Source of the DNA: Chara braunii
Lineage: Eukaryota; Streptophyta; Charophyceae; Charales; Characeae
Assembly (NCBI GenBank): GCA_003427395.1
Contig: BFEA01000067.1
Coordinates: forward strand, 2,991,917-3,028,655
Direction of reading: 5' to 3'
Length of the DNA stretch: 36,739 nt
The translations under genes and the position numbers were made by a program. Positions 1 through 9,429 of this stretch are shown in pieces. The notes under the pieces are model-generated. The model was not told the origin of the DNA. It saw only the letters and a list, made by a program, of their open reading frames with translations, and ran no database searches. Numbering within the stretch: position 1 is the first letter of the stretch; each line of letters starts with the position of its first letter.

Positions 1-140
1 TTTTTGGGAGCAAGTGTGCTCTGGGTAACACTTGAAAAATTCTTCGGCGAAAAAAAACGAAAGCCCCCCCCCAAAAAAAAAAACGAAATCCACCCCCCCA
101 AAAAAACAAAACGGAAGCCCCCCCTTAAAAAAAAAGACAG
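1..140. repeat. Low-complexity poly(A)/poly(C) patch
   Basis: Alternating runs of C (7-10 nt) and A (7-11 nt) with short spacers such as cgaaa and ggaag. This looks like a degenerate tandem array of an A-rich/C-rich unit. Homopolymer lengths here are likely to be unreliable in the assembly. Confidence 0.7.
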
Positions 141-253
141 CCCACCTTCCGTCTGATGCTCGGCTTTCAAGATAACCAAAGGGGAATGTCATCCCACTGG
201 TGGAGTTCGTCCAGGATTCATCCAGGATTAGCAGGCCTCACTCCAGTACTGGT

Positions 254-310
254 AAAATGTGCAAAATGAGAATGAATATTCCCCTAGAACATGGAAAGAG
301 GTGAAAATCA
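254..310 (+). repeat. Dispersed repeat R1, copy 1 (diverged)
   Basis: This stretch contains aaatgtgcaaaatgagaatg followed by cctagaacatggaaag. The same order of words recurs at 27129-27240 (plus) and 6236-6345 (minus), so it is one member of a dispersed family about 60-110 bp long. No coding potential is evident. The family could be a piece of a larger transposon. Confidence 0.6.
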
Positions 311-890
311 TGTACACAGAGAAATGAGTCCAAGTACAGAAACAAAGCTTTATTGAGAAAAAGAGTATGTCAGCACCCTCGGTCCAACACACCCAAAACC
401 TCCCCGCTCAGAGACCGGATCCTGATGCAGTTCTCCCCCCGCTCCTTTTCTTCCCAAAATTGCTGTCGCTTCTTCCACCTTTCTTTTTCCGTAGAGTAAT
501 GATCTCCGGCGCCATGTCACTGAAAGACTACAAACAAGTCGTGCGTGCAACCACTACTTGTCGTACAACTACCGTCTTCCCCCGAACATAATGCACCCTG
601 AAAATGAATGTATACAAGCTATATTTCCGGCCAGATACAGCCAAAATGAGGGTGCGTTGTGTTCGGGGGAAGACGGGCCTACAGCAAACAAGTCCTACCT
701 ATGACAAACCGAGCAGCTGTGCCGCAAACCTTCGTCATCTCGTCGATCTCGTCGTCCGTCCATGCTTAGTCGGTGGTTGTTGTTGTTGTTGTTTTTTCCC
801 CATCCAAAATCCATCTAATATGTCTTCCAAAAAACCCTGAAGCTCAGTAAAAAAAGGCAAAGGAGACCTACTCCTTACGATCTCTCAGCG
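311..890. other. No supportable gene; includes a short (GTT)n
   Basis: Several short open frames occur on both strands, but none shows a recognisable domain or biased composition. A (GTT)n run lies near 774-793. I see no conserved feature in the rest. Confidence 0.5.
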
Positions 891-1008
891 TTAGGCCGTA
901 GTTGCACTACTCGCCATCCGCCAAGAATTCGAATGCATCTGGACAAATATGATGTCCCCATGCAATCAAGATGTTGGCCAATGGCGAGTAGTGCAACGAG
1001 GCCCTTAA
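891..1008. mobile_element. 118-bp MITE-like element with ~27-bp inverted ends
   Basis: The left end (ttaggccgtagttgcactac, continuing tcgccat) is matched in inverse orientation by the right end (atggcgagtagtgcaacgag, continuing gcccttaa). The shared core GTTGCACTACTCGCCAT is perfect on both arms. The interior (about 60 bp) has no open frame. Size and structure fit a non-autonomous DNA transposon (MITE) or foldback. I could not define a clean target-site duplication; a possible TTA/TTAA flank is suggestive only. Confidence 0.75.
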
Positions 1009-1685
1009 ACTCTTACGAGGACTCCATAGTACTAAAACAAACTGACAGCCATGCTTAGTTGTGAGGCGCCAGACCAAAAGAATTCATCTGGAAAACTTTT
1101 CACCCGTAATTCTTTCCACAGCGTCAGAAGACTCAGAACCTGGTCGGAATACTGCACCTGTCCGTCGTCGTCTTTCCGTCCAGGTGCTGGAACCAGCCGC
1201 CAGTAATCGAGGCACAGCTTTTGCTTCCGACTCGGACTTGACTAGGAATAAAAATCCTGCCTCGTCAGAAAGCTGATGCCCCCAGTAGCCCACAGAGTCT
1301 CCTTATTCTTGGTCTTCTGACGACTGCCTAGGTACGGAAAAAGGGGTCTGACTACCACCATTCGAAAGCTCAAAATGTCCCAGACCCCCGATCGGTCGTC
1401 GGTCCGTTTCAGAGGCAGAGTGTCGAGGTTTCAGTGCTCAAATTTCCTTTGGATGCTATTTCCCGCGATAGACTCCGGGTCCCCTCGGTAGGCTTAGATT
1501 CATCATCCTAACTCCCCATATGCGCTTACGGTCTTTGCCGTAAGAAGTAAGAAAACAGAGAATTCCGAATTTGGGATTAGCAGCACTCCATGCATGTCGA
1601 GATTAGCAGCACAAGGCCCCGTGCCTTCGAGGATTATTATCTGCAGCAAAGGGAGATTTCCTGCGCCAGACCATCTTGCCGTTTC
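1009..1685. other. No supportable gene
   Basis: Mixed-composition DNA. Short overlapping frames occur on both strands (for example 1061-1276), but none has a recognisable motif. Nothing further can be supported here. Confidence 0.4.
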
Positions 1686-1717
1686 TTTTTTTTTTTTTTT
1701 TTTTTGGGGGGGGGGGG
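1686..1717. repeat. T20-G12 homopolymer junction
   Basis: Twenty T residues are followed directly by twelve G residues. Read on the minus strand this is C12-A20. It could be the poly(A) end of a minus-strand retroposon whose body contains the shared core at 1811-1850, or simple low-complexity DNA. Confidence 0.6.
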
Positions 1718-1810
1718 CCGTGTCTAACAACAACCCGAGTGAATGCTGGGGGTGCTGATAAGAGCGGGCACCACTTGCCACTTGGTAGTACTGCCGGGGA
1801 GGGTCCATCA

Positions 1811-1850
1811 TCTATTGGTGGGGACCACCACCTGCTGGAAAGCGGGTCCT
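1811..1850 (-). repeat. Shared retroposon-like core, copy 1
   Basis: On the minus strand this reads acccgctttccagcaggtgg followed by tggtccccaccaatag. Nearly the same 40 bp recur at 32529-32567 (minus) and 5379-5421 (plus). In all three cases A-rich DNA follows downstream in the core's own orientation. This suggests an old SINE- or LINE-tail-like family. No clear pol III A/B boxes were found. Confidence 0.55.
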
Positions 1851-2391
1851 GCGGCCTACAAACATTGTGGTTGCCGATTGCTCAGTCATACGAAGGTGTG
1901 ATGACAACCTGCTGCATCGACCATCTGCCAATTACATGCGTCAACCATGTTGCACTTGTTCTCTTACCACCACCAGGATAGAGGTCTTGCGCAAGGGCCT
2001 TTTGTGTAGTGATAACTGCAGCGGCTCCAGGAGCTGTGTTGGGGACCCACTGAAGCTGTCCCCCTCCTTCCTGTTTGCTTCGAGGTTGTCTTCGTCGGAA
2101 GAGCAATGAATGGCGTGTCGCCCTTTGGGAGTGGGGATGACAGTTGGGAAGACAGCAGACAGCGCCTACCTAGCCCAAATTGCCAGCGTGCTGAGTGTGG
2201 ATGCGCTGCTTTCGTAGCTGCATTGTCTGTCGTGTAGAAGAACCGCTTCTACCTTCCATGGCGATGTCAGTCTTGATTGTGAATTGCGAAATTTGGGCAT
2301 GCGTCATATGGGCTGAGTGTTTGGTAAGAGGACGGGGCGGTGGAGAAGACGCAGCAGCCATTTGCACTCTGTGGATTTCCATCCCGCGGGA

Positions 2392-2455
2392 TGATGACTC
2401 CCCTTGTAACTTGCCGTAACGGTTGACGACTCCCCTTGTAACTTGCCGTAACAAC
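2392..2455 (+). repeat. 32-bp tandem duplication
   Basis: Two head-to-tail copies of a unit containing gactccccttgtaacttgcc start 32 bp apart and are nearly identical. No gene assignment. Confidence 0.85.
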
Positions 2456-2657
2456 CATTGATTTGCTGTCACAGTGTTTATTTGTGCAAACCTGGGGGTC
2501 AACCGGAGAGGGGAATGGTTGTTATTTGTATGATAGTTTTGGTCCCAACTGAGGGGGGGGAATACCGGGCAAATCCTATCCTGGAAAGCTCCGTTGGAAC
2601 TTAACGAGTCCGAGGCAGCGTCAGCCTCTCTCACCGAGTTCTGAGGCCCTGGTTTCA

Positions 2658-2757
2658 ACAGTAGATGGGACTCTACTGATGGCCGCTTCTCTTCTGGCAA
2701 GTGATGTTTAGATGCTAGAAGAGAAGGAAGTGGCCATCAGTAGAGTCCCATCTACAG
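2658..2757. repeat. Long hairpin (about 40-bp arms, short loop)
   Basis: The left arm (2658-2698, beginning cagtagatgggactctactg) is the near-perfect reverse complement of the right arm (2715-2757), with a loop of about 16 nt. Either strand would fold into a strong stem-loop with one small bulge. It could be a foldback transposon relic, a small-RNA-precursor-like hairpin, or a replication-slippage product. Confidence 0.8.
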
Positions 2758-2781
2758 TAGGGGCCATCGCTTGTAGCAGCA

Positions 2782-2968
2782 CTGGGAGAAGGAAGTGGGC
2801 TGTGAGTGAGTTCTGTATGCTTGTAGCAGTCGGGGCTATCATTCCCTGCTTCTGAGCTTCTCTATTTTTGATGGGACTCACTGGGAGAAGGAAGTGGGCT
2901 GTGAGTGAGTTCTGTATGCTAGTAGCAGTCGGGGCCATCATTCCCTGCTTCTGAGCTTCTCTATTTTT
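2782..2968 (+). repeat. 99-bp tandem duplication
   Basis: Two copies of a unit starting ctgggagaaggaagtgggct and ending near ctctatttttg begin 99 bp apart, with few differences (for example cttgtagcag against ctagtagcag). The copies are recent. It immediately follows the long hairpin and shares short words with its right arm (gagaaggaagtgg), so hairpin and array probably arose by related rearrangements. Confidence 0.85.
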
Positions 2969-2999
2969 GTTGGTTTTTTCTTGCCCTCTTGCACTATCA

Positions 3000-3553
3000 C
3001 TGTCAGCACACTTTCTTCAGAGTTGGTAGGATATGCAGAGAGGCAGCTTCTGGTTGATATAATTGCTGTTTTCTTCTGATTCCGCCTCTTTTGTAGTCTG
3101 TGTATTTTTTTTTTATGTTGTTCATTTCATCTTTTCTGTCTCATCGATGTTTTTTCAGTATGCGGTATTTATTTTCCTTCTCTAAGTTCTAATCTCTTGT
3201 CTAAGTTCAATGTTTCTCTCGATCATCTGTGCTATCTATCCCGTCCGTCCGCTTATCTCTCTCTCAATCCATCAGTGCCATCACGACAACCAACCACCCG
3301 CATTGCAAAACGAATGAAAAAGTCAAAAGAAAGTGAACGGAGAACCTCAGTCAGCAAACCATCGCGGCAGGACAATATGAATGAGAAAGTGGCAACAACA
3401 AAAATTAGAAAGAAAAAATAGAGAACCAATAACAGTACGAGAAAATATTTTCCGTACTCGCTGTCCGCGGGCCAGCACATTGCAATGACCAATGCTTGTA
3501 CGGAGTCTCCTCTCCCAACCCCCGCAGCATGATAAGAACGTGGGACAAAGAGG
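3000..3553. other. No supportable gene
   Basis: T-rich DNA followed by mixed sequence. A frame at 3197-3421 gives a low-complexity basic peptide with no recognisable domain. I see no RNA gene or conserved motif. Confidence 0.4.
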
Positions 3554-4011
3554 CTCGTTCGACACTCCTTGGGGCGTCCTCGGGGCCGAAGGAAGTTTCC
3601 TTGGGGGGTTTCAAGGAAATTCCCGCGATCGTTTCACCTGTCCTCTGGGAAGTCGCCCGAGGACATCTCCTTCGAACGATGTCAGACAAGAAGAAAGAAA
3701 AGAAAAAAGAGAAAATCAAATGTGTTTGAGGCCTTCAGCCAATAGGCTGCTGCCACGATCCAGATTCTCGGTTGTAACGTCTCTCTACCCATGTGCCCGC
3801 TCCTCTCCATGAAACGCGGATTCCTTTTGCCCAAGGGACGTCGTGAGTGAGGTCCCTTGGCAAAAGGAAGAAATGGCTGGGGAATCCTCGGGAGACCAAG
3901 GACTTTCCTTCGGAGTGTTTTCACTTTGTTTTTCAGACTGCATCCCCGAGGATAGGTGGAACGAACAGTTCCTCGGAGACTTTACGCGCCCGAGGAGTGT
4001 CGAATGAGCCC
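3554..4011. mobile_element. Foldback/MITE-like element, about 458 bp, with nested hairpin
   Basis: The outer ends are inverted copies: cgttcgacactccttggggc on the left and, on the opposite strand at the right, cattcgacactcctcgggcg. An inner hairpin at 3821-3869 pairs ttccttttgcccaaggga with tcccttggcaaaaggaa. Several CTCGGGG/CCGAGG words are spread between. The nested palindromes and lack of a domain-bearing frame suggest a non-autonomous foldback element. Confidence 0.6.
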
Positions 4012-4094
4012 CAAAGTTTCAGCTTCACCTCACTAACGGCAGGGACATGTTATCGGAGACAATGCACTGTTTTCTCAAACGGTACTTATCAGTG

Positions 4095-4155
4095 TGTACA
4101 TCGCCTCGATAAGGCGATAAAAAAAAAGTTTGTACATCGCCTCGATAAAGTCGAT
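4095..4155 (+). repeat. 36-bp tandem duplication (tgtacatcgcctcgataa)
   Basis: The word tgtacatcgcctcgataa occurs at 4095 and again at 4131 with A-rich spacers. It is a short tandem duplication and no function is visible. Confidence 0.75.
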
Positions 4156-4711
4156 ATGGAACACCAAAAGAAAAAAGGAAAAAGAAAAGTACCCTTCTCG
4201 GCAGGACATGGACGCGGGACGGAGTTTCAACTGATGAAGGGGTGTACTATTGGAAGGGGTGTACTAATACAGTTGAAGCAAATGTTTTTTGACAATTGTG
4301 TTCGTCGCCTCAATGTGGGCCGCACCAGTTGATTTCCTATCTCTATTGGAAAAAGGAAGCCTGAGCCTACGTCTGCCCTGCCTGTTTATCCAAACAAACA
4401 AAACTATAACCCAAAAAAAAACTGTGTAGGAGATTTGTGTAGCTTCTCCTTTCTTTTTTCTATCCCTCCTCTCTCATTTTCTCGCCTTCTTTCTCCTTCC
4501 TTCTCTCTTTTCGCTCGCTTCTTCTTTGTGAATGGCACGAGACGTCTCTGTTGGTATATATGTTGGGAAATTACGCTCTGTTATGATTGCTCCAGACGAG
4601 TCCATATCGCCATTGAGAGAAACGCCCTAGCCTAAGTCCTGGGTGAATTAAGCCAAACAAAGAAACAAAGTTAAATTCCCAAAATTGTGGAACATGAAAT
4701 CATGCGCGAAC

Positions 4712-4712
<1 letters not shown>

Positions 4713-4764
<52 letters not shown>
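4713..4764 (+). repeat. Poly(A) tract, 52 nt
   Basis: An uninterrupted A run. It could be a retroposon tail or simple homopolymer expansion. No upstream retroposon body is recognisable. The length is probably approximate in the assembly. Confidence 0.8.
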
Positions 4765-4766
<2 letters not shown>

Positions 4767-5378
4767 CATGCGTGAACAGTCCGCAGGTTACCGAGGTATC
4801 ACTGTGCCAAAGCAAGAAATGAAAGCAATTCAGATGAAGTGGGTTCATCAAGATTCTAACGAAGCACCATCCGCCGTGGAGTAATTTGGCAAAAGGCAAT
4901 GTCAAAACCCTCATGCGCAGTCCCTGCCCTTACGACATCGGGTGTCATCTGGATAAGGAAGGAGGGATGGAGGTGTACGACAGGCAGAAGGAGATGCACC
5001 CACAAGAGACCGAGACTGCCCTTCTGGTGAATCCTGTCCCTACTCGATACGGGACAGCACACATCAGAAAGCCGGAAAGATAAATTTCCCCCCCAAAAAA
5101 AATAAATAAATAGATAAATAAATTTCCCCCCAAAAAGTGTAGACTGGAATCCAAAATAGAAATCCTCTGACGGCCGCTGTGGGGGGACCCATGGATCAGC
5201 GAGGAGGGTTTCCACCCACACCTCGCCTCTCTCACTTGAGGGGACCACCATTGGCTGACTTTGCCCACCCAAATACACAAAGTAAGAACATGTGCGATGA
5301 GTGCTCCACGGGATTGAAGGTGCTTTACAGTAGAAACATCGATGACCACAGCCCTGACATTATATCCGATACATTGCT

Positions 5379-5421
5379 GAACCCGGTTTCCAGCAGGTGC
5401 TGCTCCCCACCAGTAGATGGA
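5379..5421 (+). repeat. Shared retroposon-like core, copy 3
   Basis: The sequence acccggtttccagcaggtgc followed by tgctccccaccagtagatgg matches the minus-strand copies at 1811-1850 and 32529-32567. It is followed within about 20 bp by A-rich sequence (aaacaaaaacaac), consistent with a degraded A-rich 3' tail. Confidence 0.55.
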
Positions 5422-5716
5422 GCAGCTCAACGCCGAAACAAAAACAACAATACAAAAGAAAACAAAAAGTGTGTGGATAGCTTAATATGCCCTGTGAGTG
5501 CAGAGCTGTCACAACTTAACTGCCGACCGTCATCACGTAATCAATAGCATCGAGGGGAAAAAAAAAAAAAAAAAAAAAGAACTTGAGAGCATCCTGGAAA
5601 GGGGCATACTGGAAAGTGGGAAGAAGTTGTAACAAAGCAACTCTCCAGAGCCAAAGGGTGATCCGAATGAAGGGACAATTCAGCACTTGGTCCTGCAAAC
5701 AGCTTGAAAGCATATA

Positions 5717-5869
5717 TTAAACCACCAGTACTTGGCCCAGCTATCAGCCGCGGAAAAAAATAGAGCAGAAACGTTTGGATGAATTTGGGCACTCCTGTAG
5801 TGGCCTGTACGTTTCCGAAAATCGCGTAGCGTTAACCCTACGCAACTTTAGGAAGTACTGGTGGTTTAA
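5717..5869. mobile_element. 153-bp MITE with TTAAACCACCAGTACTT inverted ends
   Basis: The left end is ttaaaccaccagtactt and the right end is its exact reverse complement, giving perfect 17-bp inverted repeats. The outermost TTAA on each side could be a TTAA target-site duplication, which is typical of piggyBac-like transposons. The element has no coding capacity. Diverged relatives lie at 26718-26812 and 30680-30877, and single ends near 12190 and 35016. Confidence 0.75.
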
Positions 5870-6090
5870 GTGAAATTGTAGTCAAGCCTGCGCAAACCGG
5901 GGGGCCCTATCCATTGACTGGAATTAGACCCTGCAGAGTGCACAAGCATCTGAACACATTTAAAAAAAAGAGAAGGAAGAAAGAGCAGTGGCTTCAGCTC
6001 TCCCGGCCTTAATGGGGAGAGGTGTGTGTGTTCATCGATGTATTCATTCTGTAATTGAAACCTTGGGCACTGCACCCCTTCTTCAAAAAA

Positions 6091-6119
6091 GAAGAAGAAG
6101 AAGAAGAAGAAGAAGAAGA
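6091..6119 (+). repeat. (AAG)n microsatellite
   Basis: About nine uninterrupted gaa/aag units, followed by an A-rich tract with three further gaa units near 6157. Confidence 0.85.
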
Positions 6120-6235
6120 CAGTCGCTTCAAAAAACAAAAAGAAAAAAAAAAAAAAGAAGAAGAAGGCAGGTGACTGTTCCTATACGCTATAACAAACTA
6201 TTCTGTGCAACTGGACACACATGGGGACTCGCTGC

Positions 6236-6345
6236 ATTACTCTGGACATGCACAAAAGACAAAAATATTGGCCGTGTATCTTTCCATATTCTAGCGGAAG
6301 ACTCACTCTCGTTTTGCACATTTCTACGAAGTTTCTACGAACAAA
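6236..6345 (-). repeat. Dispersed repeat R1, copy 2
   Basis: The minus strand reads aaatgtgcaaaacgagagtg, then ccgctagaatatggaaagat and tttttgtcttttgtgcatgt. This matches 27129-27240 over about 90-100 bp at an estimated 85 percent by eye. Copies in both orientations argue for a transposed element and not local duplication. Confidence 0.7.
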
Positions 6346-6687
6346 GGCTCCAACAGCAACAAAACAGAGCAGATGAACATGGTAGGTAGGGGTAGGGGAC
6401 ACACACAACCACCTCCCCAAGAATCAATAGGTAAATTCGAAACATTGAGAGAAGTATTTAAAAGCCAATCAAGATAAGGAAAGCAATCTCCCTCCCGCCT
6501 TACAGTGGCAGAATCTGTACACCGGATGTCGTAGTGTCAAACGCTGAAATGCAGTGTCCCCCTCCTATACTCCGAATGTAGACTCTCTACCCCCAAGAAA
6601 GGGTAACATTAGAACACTGCCTACTGGATTGGCCATGGCGCCATGAGAAATGCCACGATCTTGCAGCGGCCATTTCGTGAAAACGGG

Positions 6688-6886
6688 TATTTTTTATATT
6701 TTTCGAACGAAATTGAAACCTACTTATATGATCCTAGGAAGGCCACTGTTTGAAAACGCCAGACCCCTGTAGATGTGTCTGGACTTCAGTGAGTGAAGTC
6801 TAGGCAGACCCTCAGGATTTAAGACGCTGAAGATTTTCGTTGCCAAATAAGTAGGTTTCAATTTTGTGCAAAATATACAAAAAATA
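6688..6886. mobile_element. ~200-bp element with ~40-bp inverted repeats
   Basis: The left arm (6688-6727, containing aaattgaaacctacttat) and the right arm (6847-6886, containing ataagtaggtttcaatttt) are reverse complements over about 40 bp with roughly six differences. The interior is unrelated and non-coding. This fits a MITE. The family differs from the TTAA- and CAGGGT-ended families in this window. Confidence 0.7.
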
Positions 6887-6899
6887 TTTCATCTGCCCT

Positions 6900-8400
6900 C
6901 GGGTGTAGTAGAACTGCTATTCGGATATTGTGCCGAGTTTCTGTGCACGAAATCTCTTTCAGCATAGGCAATCTAATGGCGTTAACGCCTGCATTGCGTG
7001 CTGGACAAGAAAACAGGACATATTTTGTTTCTAGTACGTTTTTTTTTTGTTTTTTTTTTGGAAAGCTTTTTGGTTAGTACTTTTTACAGGCAAGTACACC
7101 ATTTCGAGGTTGTGATCCAACCAAGAAACTTCGTTCTGATGCCTTTGAATTCGCCATTGAATGATTTCAAAGCCCCTATGGCCCCCCCTTCCCCTTGGCC
7201 CCCCTTCCCCTTGCCCTCCGCCCCCCCCCTTTCCTTACCCTCTCTGTCACTGCTTGAATCATGATGTCTCCCAAAATAAATCAGTACATATGGCGTAAGA
7301 TGAGTTCATGAATCGAGTTCGGAATGAGATGGGGTGTTGGGGTGTTTTCACATCCTCCAATGGTGTACCTGGATACGCAGAATTGTGCTTTGCCCTCAGT
7401 AACTAGTCTGATGCTAGGCTACCAGCCGGCCCGCACGGGGCACCCTATTTTCCCGTGCAGCCCGGCCGTGCAGGGATGAGGGAAGGTCCCAGCCAAAAAA
7501 AAAAAAAAACAGAAACAAAAAAAAAAAATCCAAAAAAAAACTATGTTATGCAGAAAAAAAAACGAACAAGTTTTGCCTCGGGGTAATATCGAAATTTGTT
7601 GCCAAATTTACATTAGAATTTTTAAGTAAAAAATAATTTTTATTTTTTTTATTTTTTTATTTCATTTTCGCCAGTCCGGGGAAGTGGACCTGGGCCACTC
7701 TGGTAGCCTAGGTCTGATGAGATCAACATGCAATCAAATATGTATATTGGAATGGTGTCAATCCAGCCGCAGATTCCCCTTCCCCCCTTCCATACCCCTC
7801 CACATTGTCCCTCCCTTCCCTTCGCCAGCCCATTTCCCCAAGCTGCAGTAGCTTCACCCCGGCACCTCATTTCTTGGCCTCCAACTATTGCGACTTTGCC
7901 CTGCGTTACTCTGTAAAAATCAATTCAAGCCAGTCAAGGTTGCCACCAAGATCTGCACCGGGACCCGCTTCACATAGGCTCACGCTCCAGGCTTCGCAGC
8001 AGGCCCCGCGCCCTCCTCGTCGCGGCGTCAGAATCGCCACGACGGCCAAGGGGATTGTAGCAAGAGGCACCATGAACTGCCAAACAAACTGACTGAAGGA
8101 GGTGATAAATCCACTCTAATGAGCAAAATGAATGCGAACCTTGTAGAAAAGGTCAACATTTTGTGTTTATACTTGTAATTCCGCACTGAATCCGCGACAA
8201 TGGATGTGCTTTGAGCAGGTTTTATTTCCCACAACAATTGGGGGCCATCACAACATGGTTCTGTCGAGGTTGCTGCTCATAGCACGTTCTTGTACAACGC
8301 AGTCTTTCATATGTTTTATGTATGTAATATGTATTTTGGACGGTGATCATAACACCTTGTACAAACGTGATCTTCCATATGTCGCATATCTAATATATAG
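6900..8400. other. Non-coding, low-complexity segments; no gene supported
   Basis: The stretch contains T-rich and A-rich runs (7040-7060, 7490-7560), a C-rich pyrimidine patch (7190-7260), a GC-rich patch near 7425-7475 with a short inverted repeat (gcacggg / cccgtgc), and a second C-rich patch (7770-7830). Short frames exist, but their products are low-complexity and match no family I know. Confidence 0.45.
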
Positions 8401-8416
8401 TTTACATATTAAAAAG

Positions 8417-8418
<2 letters not shown>

Positions 8419-8458
<40 letters not shown>
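8419..8458. repeat. (TA)n microsatellite, left of the element chain
   Basis: An almost pure TA run. It marks the left boundary of the ribozyme-bearing segment. Further TA runs separate the next elements at 8780-8792, 9535-9562 and 10219-10269. Confidence 0.9.
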
Positions 8459-8779
8459 CGTCAAATAGAACTGCCCGGTAAACCGTAGGCAGAGAGGGAG
8501 AAGAGGACAACAAACGAGGGGCTGTGACAAACTGTTTCGTCGGAGTTTCACCGACTCATCAGGAGGCTGAACCCTCAACAGTCTGNAGAATCCCCTCACT
8601 GATTACACTGTAANTGATAATCTACCTCAACCAAAATCAAAGTAGACTATCACTCACCCACACCAGATGGAAAACTCTACAGACTGTCGGTTCACACCCC
8701 ATCACAAGCCAACAAAACATCCACGAAACAAAGAAAGGTCTATCACAGCCAAAAAATACACTCCAGACACGCCGATGGC
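8459..8779 (-). mobile_element. TA-flanked segment carrying a hammerhead-like motif; possible Penelope-like or retrozyme fragment
   Basis: This segment of about 320 bp lies exactly between two (TA)n tracts and contains a hammerhead ribozyme core on the minus strand. Penelope-like retroelements and retrozymes are the retroelement classes known to carry minimal type I hammerheads in their terminal repeats, so a fragment of one of these is the best guess. No reverse transcriptase or GIY-YIG domain can be identified. One short plus-strand frame near 8640-8780 gives a peptide I cannot assign. Two ambiguous bases (N) lie at 8586 and 8614. Confidence 0.45.
8516..8576 (-). ncRNA. Candidate type I hammerhead ribozyme
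   Basis: On the minus strand all conserved core elements occur in order: CTGATGA (8562 down to 8556), a 5-bp stem II (GTCGG / CCGAC) closed by a TGAAACT loop, GAAA (8538-8535), and a very short stem III (ACA / TGT, counting the last A of GAAA) with loop GTT. These are followed by the GTC cleavage triplet ending at 8526. Predicted self-cleavage is just after the C complementary to 8526. Stem I is weak: GAGGG (8576-8572) can pair with CCCTC (8520-8516), but the bases next to the core pair poorly (first position A-C). Minimal hammerheads with such short stem III are known from Penelope-like elements and retrozymes. The core is clear by eye; activity is uncertain. Confidence 0.7.
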
Positions 8780-8792
8780 ATATATATATATA

Positions 8793-9395
8793 CAGGGTCA
8801 CCAGCCCGTACGTACGTACGGGCGTTCGGGGTCCCGTACGAGGAACCGAACTTGACGGTGTTCAGCCCCCGTCAAAAATTATTTCGGGGCCTAAAAAGAA
8901 CTTTTTTTTTCTGAATTGTTTTTTATAAGTTCTCTATGACATGAGTTACATGCCTATAAACTTTCAAGTCATTTGTCTCAGCCAAATAAGAATTAAAAAT
9001 CGCCAAAGATGGAGGTCTCAAAACATGCTCACCCACGTTTTTTTTCACTTTTCACTTTTTGTTTTAACTTTAGTTCAGGGGGTAAAAAATTTTGTTATTT
9101 ATTGAAACTTTTTTAGTGGGTTTTATATTATGTGCAGTACACATCTTTAAATTTTCAGGGCATTTAGCTATGCCAAAAAAAAAGAAATATCTCCAATGCC
9201 GGCGCTGTCGAAAATGTGCTCGCGCACTCGTTAAATTTAATTCTTTTTCATTTATTGTTATTTTTATTATTAGTATTGTTTTCTATTATTGTATTTTTAT
9301 TTCAAATTTGGTAAGGAATTTGGATGTAATGCTGAGGCAAATCTTGTTTAATTTATTTTTCTTCATAACATAACTTTCTTTCATATTTTTTTGAC

Positions 9396-9429
<34 letters not shown>

